A stretch of DNA of 64,000 nt from positions 124,001 through 188,000 of the forward strand of contig CAWIOP010000003.1 in assembly GCA_963837755.1 (NCBI GenBank), read 5' to 3'. This document shows positions 7,777-16,397 of the stretch, one piece after another. The number at the start of each line of letters is the position of its first letter. Within the stretch, counting starts at the first letter, position 1. Under the pieces are notes generated by a model. The model was given only the letters and a program-made list of their open reading frames with translations. It did no database searches and had not been told where the DNA came from. This DNA is from JADGHX01 sp963837755 (GTDB lineage: Bacteria > Pseudomonadota > Gammaproteobacteria > Steroidobacterales > Steroidobacteraceae). A program made the position numbers and the translations under genes.

Positions 7777-9456
7777 TCAGGTCGTCCCGGCGCTGGTCGG
7801 CAAATTGGGATCGCTCACCACCGCGCGTTCCCCCAGTTTCTGCGCTTCCGTGCGCCCCATCGGCATGTTGCCCGCCGGCCGCTCCAGCAGATGCCGAATC
7901 TTCGGCGGCTCGCTGCCGCGGTGGAAGGCCAGCGCGCGGCGCTCGATTTCCTGGTCGGAGACGGTGAAGCGGTGATAGCGCCGAATGTGCTCCACCCAGC
8001 TCGGGCTGTGAAATCGCTCGATCCACAGCTGCGGCTCGCTCATGTCCTGCATCAGCATCCACCGTCGCGCGCCGTCGCGGCGGCGGATGCGGCGGACTTC
8101 CTGCATGGCCTGCACGAAAGCCGGGTGGTCTTCGGGAGCCACCTGATACGTAACGGTGACGACCACACGCCCGCTCTCCGGCCCCAGCTCCACTTTGGGC
8201 GTCATGTCGAGGTCGCCGCGCGCGGCGGCGAGATTGAGGCTGTCTGTCTGCGGCAGGCGAGCGAAGAAGCCGAGCAGCGCGGACAGCGTTATCGCCACGC
8301 ACGAGGCGGCAAGCGCAATGACGAGGCTGTGGCTCTCGGCGATCTCACCCCACATCCAGCTGCCAATGGCCATGCCGCCGAACACGAGCATCTGGTAGAT
8401 GGCGAGCGCGCGGCCGGTGACCCAGCGCGGGGACGACATCTGCACCGTGGTGTTGAACGTAGAGAGCATGAGCACCCACGAGGCGCCGCCGATGACGAAC
8501 GAGGCGAGCGTGAGGATGAGCCACGGGCTGAACGCCGAGACACCGGCCGTGAGCGCGAAGCCCAGCGTGGCGAAGCGCACGAGTTTTTCGTTCTGCACTT
8601 TCTCGCGCGCGTGCGCGCTCGCCAGCGCGCCAATGACCGCGCCGACGCCGAACGTGCCAAACAGGATTCCATAGGTGAGCGCGCCGCCGCCCAGCAGGTC
8701 GCGCGCGATGAGCGGCATGAGCGCCCAGATGGCGCTACCGGCGACGCCGAGCACGAAGCCTCGCAGCAGCACGGCGCGGATGGCCGGTGACAGGCGCGAG
8801 TAGCGCAGGCCCGCGCTCATCGCCATGAGCATCGTCTCAGGCGGCAGATGGGATTGGGGCTTCGGCCGCTTCCACGAAATCAGCATCACGATGAGCACGA
8901 AATACGTCAGCGCATTCGCCACGAACGCGGCTGGCGCACCCGCCGTTGCCACGATGATGCCGCCGATGGCGGGACCTGCCGTGCGGGCCAGGTTGTACGA
9001 CATCGTGTTGAGCGCAACCGCGGCGGGGATGTGCTCGCGTGGCACCTGCTCGCCCACCGACGACTGCCACGCGGGGCCGTACAGCGCCACGCCGCACCCG
9101 ATGAGGAACGTGAGAGTCAGCAGGGTCCACGGAGTGATGTGGCCCGCGTACGCCATCACGGCAAGCACGATCGACACGGTGAGCATCGCGCCTTGCGCGA
9201 TGAGCATGATGACGCGGCGGTCCCAGATGTCTGCGATGGCGCCGGAGGGGAGCGCGAGCAGCATGATCGGTAGCGTGGTGGACGCCTGCACGAGCGCAAC
9301 GTAGTCGGCCGTGGGGGCGAGCGAAGTCATCAGCCACGAGGCGCCGACGGCCTGGATCAGGCTGCCGAAATTGGAGACGAGGCTTGCAGACCAGATCTTC
9401 AGGAACGTGCGCGACTGGAACGGCGCCAGCGTGGTTGCTCGCCAGGAATCCTTCAC
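7777..9456 (-). CDS. MFS transporter, enterobactin-exporter-like (MFS_3) type
   Basis: A 559-residue protein with about 12 membrane segments in residues 15-410. The MFS loop motif is near residues 73-82 (GAIADIWDRR). A cytoplasmic C-terminal domain of about 140 residues (EGxxRVVVTVTYQVAPEDHPAFVQ-like region) contains ARRWMLMQDMSEPQLWIE. This C-terminal extension is usual for the PF05977 exporter family (EntS relatives) rather than a new fusion. The substrate cannot be inferred. It is transcribed alone, divergent from nothing and 114 bp downstream of the hybrid kinase stop. Confidence 0.88.
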   Translation of the reverse strand: MKDSWRATTLAPFQSRTFLKIWSASLVSNFGSLIQAVGASWLMTSLAPTADYVALVQASTTLPIMLLALPSGAIADIWDRRVIMLIAQGAMLTVSIVLAVMAYAGHITPWTLLTLTFLIGCGVALYGPAWQSSVGEQVPREHIPAAVALNTMSYNLARTAGPAIGGIIVATAGAPAAFVANALTYFVLIVMLISWKRPKPQSHLPPETMLMAMSAGLRYSRLSPAIRAVLLRGFVLGVAGSAIWALMPLIARDLLGGGALTYGILFGTFGVGAVIGALASAHAREKVQNEKLVRFATLGFALTAGVSAFSPWLILTLASFVIGGASWVLMLSTFNTTVQMSSPRWVTGRALAIYQMLVFGGMAIGSWMWGEIAESHSLVIALAASCVAITLSALLGFFARLPQTDSLNLAAARGDLDMTPKVELGPESGRVVVTVTYQVAPEDHPAFVQAMQEVRRIRRRDGARRWMLMQDMSEPQLWIERFHSPSWVEHIRRYHRFTVSDQEIERRALAFHRGSEPPKIRHLLERPAGNMPMGRTEAQKLGERAVVSDPNLPTSAGTT

Positions 9457-9570
9457 CGATGAAGCCTTGCTGCGGAAATAGGGAGGGCGCGAATGATACC
9501 GCGCTCGGTGGCGCGCAAGGCCCGCTCTTCGGGGCGCGTCGCCTCGCAGTGGCGTTGGCCTTACCGGGCT

Positions 9571-12468
9571 TCAGGCCGACGCGGTGACCTTCGTGCGCAG
9601 GTAGTCGATGGTGCGCGCCACTTCCGTCTTGAGGGCGGTGGCGAGCGTATCGATCTGGGGGACGTCGCCGGAGCGGGCGGCGGCTTCCAGGCGGGCCGCG
9701 GCCTGCGCGGTGGCGGTGGCGCGCAGGTTGGCGCTGGCGCCTTTCAGGGAGTGCGCCTGTTCGCCCACGCGGGCGTAGTCGTTGGAGCCCAGCGCATTCA
9801 GGATGGCGGCGAGAGTCTCGTCCCCGCTTTCGATGAAGAGGTCCACGAGCTCTCGGGCGAGGGTCTCGTCGCCATCCATGGACTTCAGGAAGGCGTTCCA
9901 GTCCACCGGCGCGGCGGCCTGCGGGGCGTCCACGGCAGGTGGGACTTCCGCTTCGGTGGGGCTGCCGCCGAGCTTGCCGAGATGGCGTTCGAGGCACGCC
10001 TGCAGTTTGGTGCGGTCGAGGGGTTTCGTGAGGTAATCGGTCATACCCGCTTCGCGACACTTTTCGTCGTCGCCCTTCATGGCATGCGCGGTGAGCGCAA
10101 CGATAGGAATGCTCTTGGAGTTCTTGCCCACATTCGTGCGGCCCTGCTCGACACGACGGATCTCGCGCGTGGCTTCGTAGCCGTCGAGCTCCGGCATCTG
10201 GCAGTCCATCAGGATGAGGTCGTGCCCGCCGGCCCGCCACGCGGTGACGGCCTCACGGCCGTTGTTCACCACCGTGACTTCGAGGCCGAGCCTCTCGAGC
10301 ACCATGCGCGCCACCTTCTGGTTCACCGGGTTGTCCTCGGCGAGCAGCACGCGGCGATCGGATTCCACTCGCACGGCGCGTACCTGGTGGCGTGTGACCA
10401 GCGGCTGGGCGCGGCGCTTCCACGACTCCGCGCTGTTGGACATGACGAGGCTCAGGCACGCCGTGAGGTCGCGCCGGGTGATGGGCTTCACGAGGTAGCC
10501 CGCGAAGCCCAGGTCCGCGAAGCGCTGCGCGTCGCCGCGATGGCCGGACGACGTGAGCAGCACGAGCCGCGTGTGGGTGAGATGGTCGTAGGTGCGGATG
10601 AGGCGGCCGAGCTGCTCGCCATCGCACTCGGGCATGTGGAAGTCGAGCAGCGCCACCTGGAATGGCTGGTCGCAGACAGTGGCATCCACCAGCTCCTGCA
10701 GGGCGTCCTGCGCGGTGGCGACGCACACAGGCTTCACGCCGCACGCTTCGAGCTGGCCCGTGAGCACCCTGCGGTTCGTGGCGTTGTCATCGACCACGAG
10801 CACGCGCAGGCCCTTGAGAGCGTCGTGCTGTGCCTGAAGGTCCAGGTGCTTGCGCTCGGCGACGCCGACGCGCGCGGTGAACCAGAAAGTGGAGCCGGTG
10901 CCTTCGACGCTGTCGAGGCCGGCGGTGCCGCCCATGAGCTCCGCGAGGCGCTTGACGATGGAAAGCCCGAGGCCCGTGCCGCCGTACTTGCGCGTGGTGG
11001 ACGCATCCACCTGGGAGAACGGCTGGAACAACGACGCCTGCCGCTCCTTCGGAATGCCCAGGCCCGTGTCGCGCACTTCGCAACGGATGAGCGAGCTGTC
11101 CGCGCCGGCTTCGACCACGTGCACGTCGAGGGCCACTTCGCCCTTCTCGGTGAACTTCACGGCGTTGCTGCCGAGGTTGACGAGAATCTGGCGCAGGCGC
11201 GCGGGGTCGCCCTTGATGAGGTCGGGCACCGCCGGGTCGATGTGCGCGGTGAGCTCGAGGCCCTTGCCGTGCGCCTGGATCGCCAGGAGGCGCGCCACGT
11301 CCTCAACCGTGTCGCGCAGGTCGAGCTCGATGTGCTCCAGATCGAGCTTGCCGGCTTCGATCTTCGAGAAGTCGAGAATGTCGTTGATGACGGTGAGCAG
11401 CGCGCTCGCGCTGTCGCGGATCGTCTCGGTGTAGTCGCGCTGGGCGGGGTCGAGCGCCGTATCGAGCAGCAGCTCCGTCATGCCGATCACGCCGTTCATC
11501 GGCGTGCGGATCTCATGGCTCATGTTCGCCAGGAACTCGCCCTTCGCGCGGTTCGCGGCGGCCGACGCTTCGCGCGCTTCGATGAGATCGTGCTGGTACT
11601 GGCGGCGCTCGGTCACGTCCTGCAGCGCGCCGGAGACGCGAGTGGGCCGGCCCCGCGCGTCTTTCTCGCAGATGCCGCGCGAGCGGAACCAGCGATAGTC
11701 GCCGGTCTTCATGCGCACGCGGAACTCCGCGTCGTAGACGCCCGCGGTCAACAGGCACTTCTGAAACGCTGCCTGCTGTATCGGCAAGTCGTCGGGATGA
11801 ACGAGGTCGCGCAGCGAATCGATTGTCGGGTCCTGCAGGTCGTTGGCTTCGTAGCCGAGCATCGTTCGCCAGTGCGGCGCGAGCCAGTAGCGGCCGCTCG
11901 CCACTTCGAACTCCCACGGGCCATCGCTGGTGCCGCGAATGGCGCGCGCGAGACGCGCTTCGGCCTGGCGATGCGCGTCTTCCGCTTTCTCTGCGCGAGC
12001 AAGGGCGCCGAGCACGTCGCGGCTTTCGGTGAGCGCGCGCTCCGCCTGGGCGAGCGCGAGGGTGTCGGCCTGTGCCTGCCGCTTCTGCCACAGGCACATC
12101 GCAGCGGCGCCCCAGATGACGCCGACGGCGAGCCCGCGGTTGGCGTAGTGCAGCCACGGTGAGAAAGGAACGGTAGTCATCACCGCGTCGAAAGCGGCGA
12201 AGGCGGTGCAGAGCGTGGCGGCGAGGTACGTGTCGCTCTCGCGCGGAGCCCACAGGCTCAGGGTGACGACGAGAACGTACGCCGCACCCATGAACACCAA
12301 GCCGGGAAGCATGCGATCGAGCAGCAGGATCGTGCACGCGGTAACGATTGTGATCGGGCGGTTGTATCGCTCGAGCAGCGCGCCCACGCCGGAACGGCTC
12401 ACGGTGCGCGCATCGGGAGCGTCGGCGGCCAGGGTCTGGGCGTCACGTGTTGCATCGGTCGCTGTCAT
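9571..12468 (-). CDS. BarA-like hybrid sensor histidine kinase with two receiver domains and HPt
   Basis: A 965-residue protein. Order: three or four N-terminal membrane segments (about residues 35-125), PAS/PAC (about 165-290), HisKA with HEIRTPMNG (His near 319), HATPase with the GTGLGLSIVKRL G-box, receiver 1 (VLVVDDNATNRR near 558, phospho-Asp in LLDFHMP near 608), receiver 2 (LLAEDNPVNQ near 712, Asp in ILMDCQMP near 755), and HPt (HSLKGASANL near 905). Receiver 1 keeps the acidic pair and Asp, so both receivers look able to accept phosphate. The signal and the downstream regulator are unknown. Confidence 0.95.
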   Translation of the reverse strand: MTATDATRDAQTLAADAPDARTVSRSGVGALLERYNRPITIVTACTILLLDRMLPGLVFMGAAYVLVVTLSLWAPRESDTYLAATLCTAFAAFDAVMTTVPFSPWLHYANRGLAVGVIWGAAAMCLWQKRQAQADTLALAQAERALTESRDVLGALARAEKAEDAHRQAEARLARAIRGTSDGPWEFEVASGRYWLAPHWRTMLGYEANDLQDPTIDSLRDLVHPDDLPIQQAAFQKCLLTAGVYDAEFRVRMKTGDYRWFRSRGICEKDARGRPTRVSGALQDVTERRQYQHDLIEAREASAAANRAKGEFLANMSHEIRTPMNGVIGMTELLLDTALDPAQRDYTETIRDSASALLTVINDILDFSKIEAGKLDLEHIELDLRDTVEDVARLLAIQAHGKGLELTAHIDPAVPDLIKGDPARLRQILVNLGSNAVKFTEKGEVALDVHVVEAGADSSLIRCEVRDTGLGIPKERQASLFQPFSQVDASTTRKYGGTGLGLSIVKRLAELMGGTAGLDSVEGTGSTFWFTARVGVAERKHLDLQAQHDALKGLRVLVVDDNATNRRVLTGQLEACGVKPVCVATAQDALQELVDATVCDQPFQVALLDFHMPECDGEQLGRLIRTYDHLTHTRLVLLTSSGHRGDAQRFADLGFAGYLVKPITRRDLTACLSLVMSNSAESWKRRAQPLVTRHQVRAVRVESDRRVLLAEDNPVNQKVARMVLERLGLEVTVVNNGREAVTAWRAGGHDLILMDCQMPELDGYEATREIRRVEQGRTNVGKNSKSIPIVALTAHAMKGDDEKCREAGMTDYLTKPLDRTKLQACLERHLGKLGGSPTEAEVPPAVDAPQAAAPVDWNAFLKSMDGDETLARELVDLFIESGDETLAAILNALGSNDYARVGEQAHSLKGASANLRATATAQAAARLEAAARSGDVPQIDTLATALKTEVARTIDYLRTKVTASA

Positions 12469-12737
12469 GAAAGAGCCGCAGGGTCTTTGTCATGAAAAGT
12501 CTCGCCCGCTGGACCGGATTTGACTGTGTGCGACTCATCAGTAATGGCCCCGCGACCGCACAAACCCGCAAAACGCGACATCCGTCGGACGCTGCCCCCC
12601 GCGACTGTGACTTTCGTCGCACTGATGTCACGGTTGCGCACGCGCTTTTACAAACGGCAGAGCGTTTGTACACGGTGGCCCCCGCCGGGCAGGGCCGCCT
12701 TCTGCCCTAAAACCCGTCCCGCGCGGGCGGCGCGCGG

Positions 12738-12753
12738 TGGCACGGGAGCTGCA
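12738..12753 (+). promoter_or_regulatory. Possible sigma-54 promoter
   Basis: TGGCACGGGAGCTGCA matches the -24/-12 consensus TGGCACG-N4-TTGCA with the invariant GG and GC elements separated by exactly ten bases; the only mismatch is C for the first T. It lies 106 bp before the PaaK-like start in a 390-bp gap (12469-12858) that otherwise holds only a short G+C-rich stretch. No enhancer-binding-protein gene is in the window. Confidence 0.4.
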
Positions 12754-12858
12754 GCAGCCGTTCGCTGTGCCAGGCGATCGAGCGCGTGCGGCCCGGCGCG
12801 CAGGTCACCGTTCTGTCAAATCGGCGGGCACTGGTGGGCGATCCGGGGAGGCCCCCGC

Positions 12859-13824
12859 ATGAACGCGATACGACTACGAAGGCTGGTACTGGACGCGGCC
12901 GAGCACGTGCCGTTCTATCGGCGCCACTGGGCGCAGGCCGGCGTGGATCTCACGCGCATCGCTTCCGCTGTGCACATAGAGTTTCTGCCTGTGGTGCGCA
13001 AGGCCGATTTGCTCGCGTGCCCCGCGGAGGACCGCCTCGACCGCCGCTTTCTCGGCCAGCAGATGCGCGGCGATTCCACCAGCGGCTCGACCGGGCGGGC
13101 GCTCGAAGTGCCTCTGGACCGGTACACCCTGCGCCGCCGGCGAAAGCGCTTTCTGCGCGCGCTGCGCGACGTGGGTTACGCGCCGGGCGAGCGGCTCATG
13201 CTGATCACCGACCGGGCGTTCCCGGCCGGCGCCGCGTTACTGCGCTGGACCTACGCGGACCTGCGCCTCGGCGAGGAGGCGGTGTTCTGCAGGTTCGCGA
13301 AGGCACGACCGAATGTGCTCTATGGCCCGCTGAGCTCGCTGGTGCTGCTCGCACGGCGCCTGCTCGGGTCGCCCAGCGAGAAGTGGCGGCCGCGGGTTGT
13401 CGTCAGCACGGCCGAGCAGCTGACGGATGCGAGGCGAGCGCTGCTCGAATCCGCGTTCGGCGCGAAGGTCGCGGACTTCTACGGCATGGCGGAGCTCGGC
13501 CTCGTTGCCTATTCGAAGCCCGGCGTGCCGGGCTATCGGATGCTCACGAGCGACTTTCACGTCGAGCTGCTGCCGGCCGTGGCCGGCATGCGTGGCGGGC
13601 TCGAGCGACTGGTCGTCACCGATCTCATCCCGGGCGCCATGCCACTCATTCGCTTCGACACCGGCGACCTCGTTCGGCGGGACGCGGCGCGCGCCAACGT
13701 TCCGGTCGTCGACATCAGCGGGCGTGAAGCGGACCGCCTGACGCTTTCCAGCGGCTCACCATACGACTTGACGCTGGCTCTCGACCGCGTCGACGGCGTG
13801 GTCTGCTCGCAAGCCATGGCCTGA
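12859..13824 (+). CDS. PaaK-like adenylate-forming protein (short)
   Basis: A 321-residue protein related to phenylacetate-CoA ligase/coenzyme F390 synthetase. Start ATG 12859 has GGGGAGG at 12845-12851. The adenylate P-loop reads STSGSTGRALEVP (about residues 74-86). ADFYGMAELG (about 206-215) is the A5-type motif, and IRFDTGDLV the A7-type motif. Residues that would form the mobile C-terminal subdomain are largely missing; family members are usually about 430 residues. It may therefore be a stand-alone adenylating unit or an inactive truncation. It could activate a carboxylic acid for capsule, siderophore or catabolic use; the neighbours give no clue. Confidence 0.75.
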   Translation: MNAIRLRRLVLDAAEHVPFYRRHWAQAGVDLTRIASAVHIEFLPVVRKADLLACPAEDRLDRRFLGQQMRGDSTSGSTGRALEVPLDRYTLRRRRKRFLRALRDVGYAPGERLMLITDRAFPAGAALLRWTYADLRLGEEAVFCRFAKARPNVLYGPLSSLVLLARRLLGSPSEKWRPRVVVSTAEQLTDARRALLESAFGAKVADFYGMAELGLVAYSKPGVPGYRMLTSDFHVELLPAVAGMRGGLERLVVTDLIPGAMPLIRFDTGDLVRRDAARANVPVVDISGREADRLTLSSGSPYDLTLALDRVDGVVCSQAMA

Positions 13825-14086
13825 CGCGCCAGGCCGCAGGCCAAACGGGCCTCGCGTTCGGTATTCGGACTGAGGCGCGCCACGACACAGGCGCTGCGGG
13901 TCGTGCGGCCGAAGGCGGTGGCCTGTCACGCCTGCCCACGCGTCTCACCGGCGGCGCTATTCGAGCCACTTATAGCTGCCATATAGCGCATGCACGCGAG
14001 CCCGTCGGCAGGCGGCCGCGTTCCGGCGATCGCGTGCCGGTGGCGCGGGATGTTTGGTAGAGTCCCCGCCCCCTTTCTCCCCAGCG

Positions 14087-15772
14087 GTGGACCTTCCATT
14101 GGCCAGCAATATCGAGATCGCCCAAGCGGCGAAAATGAAGCGCATCACCGAGGTCGCAGCCCGTCTCGGCATCTGCGAAGACGACCTCGAGCCCTATGGT
14201 CGCTACAAGGCGAAACTCTCGCTGCGCGCCATCTCGAAGCTCGAGGATCGCCCCAACGGCAAGCTCGTGCTGGTCACCGCCATCTCGCCAACGCCGGCGG
14301 GTGAGGGCAAGACCACCACCACGGTGGGCCTGGGCGACGCGCTCAACCAGCTCGGCAAGAAGGCGATCATCTGCCTGCGCGAGCCGGCGCTCGGCCCCGT
14401 GTTCGGCATGAAGGGTGGCGCGGCCGGCGGGGGTTACTCGCAGGTGGTGCCCATGGAGGACATCAACCTCCACTTCACCGGCGATTTCACGGCGATTGCG
14501 CTCGCCAACAACCTGCTGAGCGCGGCGCTCGACAACCACATTCACCACGGCAACGAGCTCGGCATCGATGTTCGTCGCATCGCGTGGAAGCGTGTCGTCG
14601 ACATGAACGATCGCGCGCTGCGCGACATCACCGTGGGCCTCGGCGGTCCGGGCAATGGTTTCCCGCGGCAGGACGGCTTCGACATCGTCGTGGCGTCCGA
14701 AGTGATGGCGATCTTCTGTCTCGCCACCAGCATCGCGGATCTGAAAGAGCGCCTCGGCAAGATCGTCGTGGCGTACACGCGCGAACAGAAGCCGGTGCTG
14801 GCTCGTGACCTCAAGGTTCACGGCGCCATGGCGGCGCTGCTGCGAGATGCGTTGGCGCCGAATCTCGTGCAGACGCTCGAGAACAACCCGGCCATCATTC
14901 ACGGCGGCCCGTTCGCGAACATCGCGCACGGCTGCAACTCCGTGATGGCCACGCAGACCGGCCTCAAGCTGGCGGACTACGTGGTCACGGAAGCCGGCTT
15001 CGGCGCGGACCTCGGCGCCGAGAAATTCGTCGACATCAAGTGCCGCAAGGCGGGGCTGCGGCCTTCGTGTGCGGTGATCGTCGCCACGGTGCGCGCGCTC
15101 AAATTCCACGGCGGCGTGGACGTGAAGGAAGTTGGCAAGGAGAACGTTGCCGCGCTGGAGAAGGGGCTCGTCAACCTCGAGCGCCACATCAACAACGTGC
15201 ACAACCACTTCGGGCTGCCCGTAGTCGTTGCCATCAACAGCCGCGCGGAAGACACGGAAGCCGAGCGCCGCACGATGATCGACAAGCTCGATCACCTTGG
15301 CGTGAAGATCATTCCGTGCACGCACTTCGCCAACGGTGGCAAGGGCGCGCTCGATCTTGCGCGCGAGGTCATCGAGCTGTGCGAGCAGCATCACGAGAAC
15401 TTCAAATTCGTGTACGAAGACTCGGCGCCGCTGTGGGACAAGATGAAGGCCGTCGCCACCAGGATCTATGGCGCCGCCGACATCACGGCCGACAGCAAGG
15501 TGCGCAAGCAGATCAAGGATCTGCAGGAGGGGGGCTACGGGCACTATCCGGTGTGCGTGGCGAAGACGCAGTACTCGTTCTCCACGGATCCGAAGCTGCT
15601 CGGCGCGCCATCTGGCCACGTGGTCAACATTCGCGAGGTTCGCCTGGCTGCCGGTGCGGAGTTCGTGGTGATGATCTGCGGTGACATCATGACGATGCCT
15701 GGCCTGCCAAAGGTTCCGTCGGCCAATGCCATCGACGTGGATGAGAACGGGAAGATCGTCGGCTTGTTCTAA
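14087..15772 (+). CDS. fhs: Formate--tetrahydrofolate ligase
   Basis: The ATP-dependent enzyme making 10-formyl-THF from formate, supplying one-carbon units. It has about 561 residues (family about 555-560) with P-loop TPAGEGKTTTTVGLG near residue 69, GGGYSQVVPMEDINLHFTGD, and the C-terminal GDIMTMPGLPK. GTG 14087 fits the family length best. TTG 14099 and an upstream TTG at 14054 are alternatives, and none has a strong Shine-Dalgarno site. It stands alone and is followed by a good terminator. In a gammaproteobacterium it may recycle formate released by demethylation reactions. Confidence 0.95.
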   Translation: MDLPLASNIEIAQAAKMKRITEVAARLGICEDDLEPYGRYKAKLSLRAISKLEDRPNGKLVLVTAISPTPAGEGKTTTTVGLGDALNQLGKKAIICLREPALGPVFGMKGGAAGGGYSQVVPMEDINLHFTGDFTAIALANNLLSAALDNHIHHGNELGIDVRRIAWKRVVDMNDRALRDITVGLGGPGNGFPRQDGFDIVVASEVMAIFCLATSIADLKERLGKIVVAYTREQKPVLARDLKVHGAMAALLRDALAPNLVQTLENNPAIIHGGPFANIAHGCNSVMATQTGLKLADYVVTEAGFGADLGAEKFVDIKCRKAGLRPSCAVIVATVRALKFHGGVDVKEVGKENVAALEKGLVNLERHINNVHNHFGLPVVVAINSRAEDTEAERRTMIDKLDHLGVKIIPCTHFANGGKGALDLAREVIELCEQHHENFKFVYEDSAPLWDKMKAVATRIYGAADITADSKVRKQIKDLQEGGYGHYPVCVAKTQYSFSTDPKLLGAPSGHVVNIREVRLAAGAEFVVMICGDIMTMPGLPKVPSANAIDVDENGKIVGLF

Positions 15773-15802
15773 GCTCGATCGTTCGTTGTTCGCCACTGGA
15801 AG

Positions 15803-15831
15803 GGCCCTGCGTAAGCGGGGCCTTTTCTTTT
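15803..15831 (+). terminator. Rho-independent terminator of fhs
   Basis: The stem GGCCCTGC/GCGGGGCC (8 bp, one G-U pair) with loop GTAA is followed by TTTTCTTTT, 30 bp after the fhs stop. It separates fhs from the palindromic elements downstream. Confidence 0.85.
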
Positions 15832-15872
15832 GGGATTCGGAATTAGAAGGTTGGCGTCCAGCGCTTGCGCTG

Positions 15873-16115
15873 GCGAAGTCTGTCGGGTCGAGGCTTTCGA
15901 GGGTTGCTCTGCAGCGCTAGGCTCGCGCGCTTCGACAAAAGATGTGGAGGACCACATCTTTTGTCGGCGTTCCCCGCGCGCGTCGGGGGCCGCGCGTCAC
16001 GGCGGTCGTACCAAGTTTCCAGTGCAACGCTCGCGCGGCCCTGATCCGCCGTCGCGCGGGCGCTCGCCACGCGCTGCAGAGCAACCCTCGAAAGCCTCGA
16101 CCCGACAGACTTCGC
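15873..16115. repeat. Long palindromic element, copy B (intact)
   Basis: Perfect 45-bp inverted arms lie at 15873-15917 and 16071-16115. The left interior holds a perfect 15-bp hairpin with AGGA loop (15933-15966). Next comes a conserved block (15965-16005), a variable stretch of about 24 nt, then a second conserved block (about 16030-16069). CCGCGCGTCACGGCGG in the first block can pair with CCGCCGTCGCGCGG in the second, giving a three-way junction. The arms and the hairpin stem differ in sequence from copy A yet remain fully self-complementary. It sits between the convergent fhs and GGDEF/EAL genes and encodes no protein. Confidence 0.85.
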
Positions 16116-16218
16116 TTTGACGTCGTCGAATCGTTGAGTCTGGCGATTCTTTTTGCGCAGCAGCCTGGCGTCGTCGCTCGGCTCCCCGGCGCGCCGAAAA
16201 CGTCGCCCATTCATCAGG

Positions 16219-16343
16219 GGCGGAGTCTTCCTCGCAAAGGGGTTTCGAGGGATGTGGGAATGCATGGACGCATTCCCACAAGGCCGCCAGGGACGGCTCT
16301 TGCGGCCGGTCCCTCGAAACCCCTTTGCGAGGAAGACTCCGCC
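16219..16343. repeat. Second type of palindromic three-way-junction element
   Basis: Perfect 34-bp inverted arms lie at 16219-16252 and 16310-16343. They enclose a perfect 11-bp hairpin with loop ATGGAC (16253-16280) and a second hairpin closed by GGCCGC/GCGGCC (16282-16307). The sequence is unrelated to copies A and B, but the architecture (outer stem, hairpin, second hairpin) is the same. It lies 104 bp from copy B in the same convergent intergenic space. There is no T-run, so it is not a simple terminator. Confidence 0.8.
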
Positions 16344-16397
16344 TTACGCAAAGGCCCTTCAGTCTGAGTCTCCAGAGAGATCCGAACGCAGTGCCCG

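Noticed and set aside
9000..9456. MFS exporter with a novel C-terminal fusion domain (7777-9456)
   Set aside because: The soluble C-terminal domain is a normal part of the MFS_3 exporter family, so it is not a new fusion.
9493..12162. An 889-codon plus-strand open frame
   Set aside because: It lies antisense to the hybrid kinase, is Arg/His/Ala-rich and shows no family motif. Long antisense frames are expected in high-GC genes.
13970..15796. A 608-codon minus-strand open frame
   Set aside because: It mirrors formate-tetrahydrofolate ligase, whose conserved motifs are complete on the plus strand.
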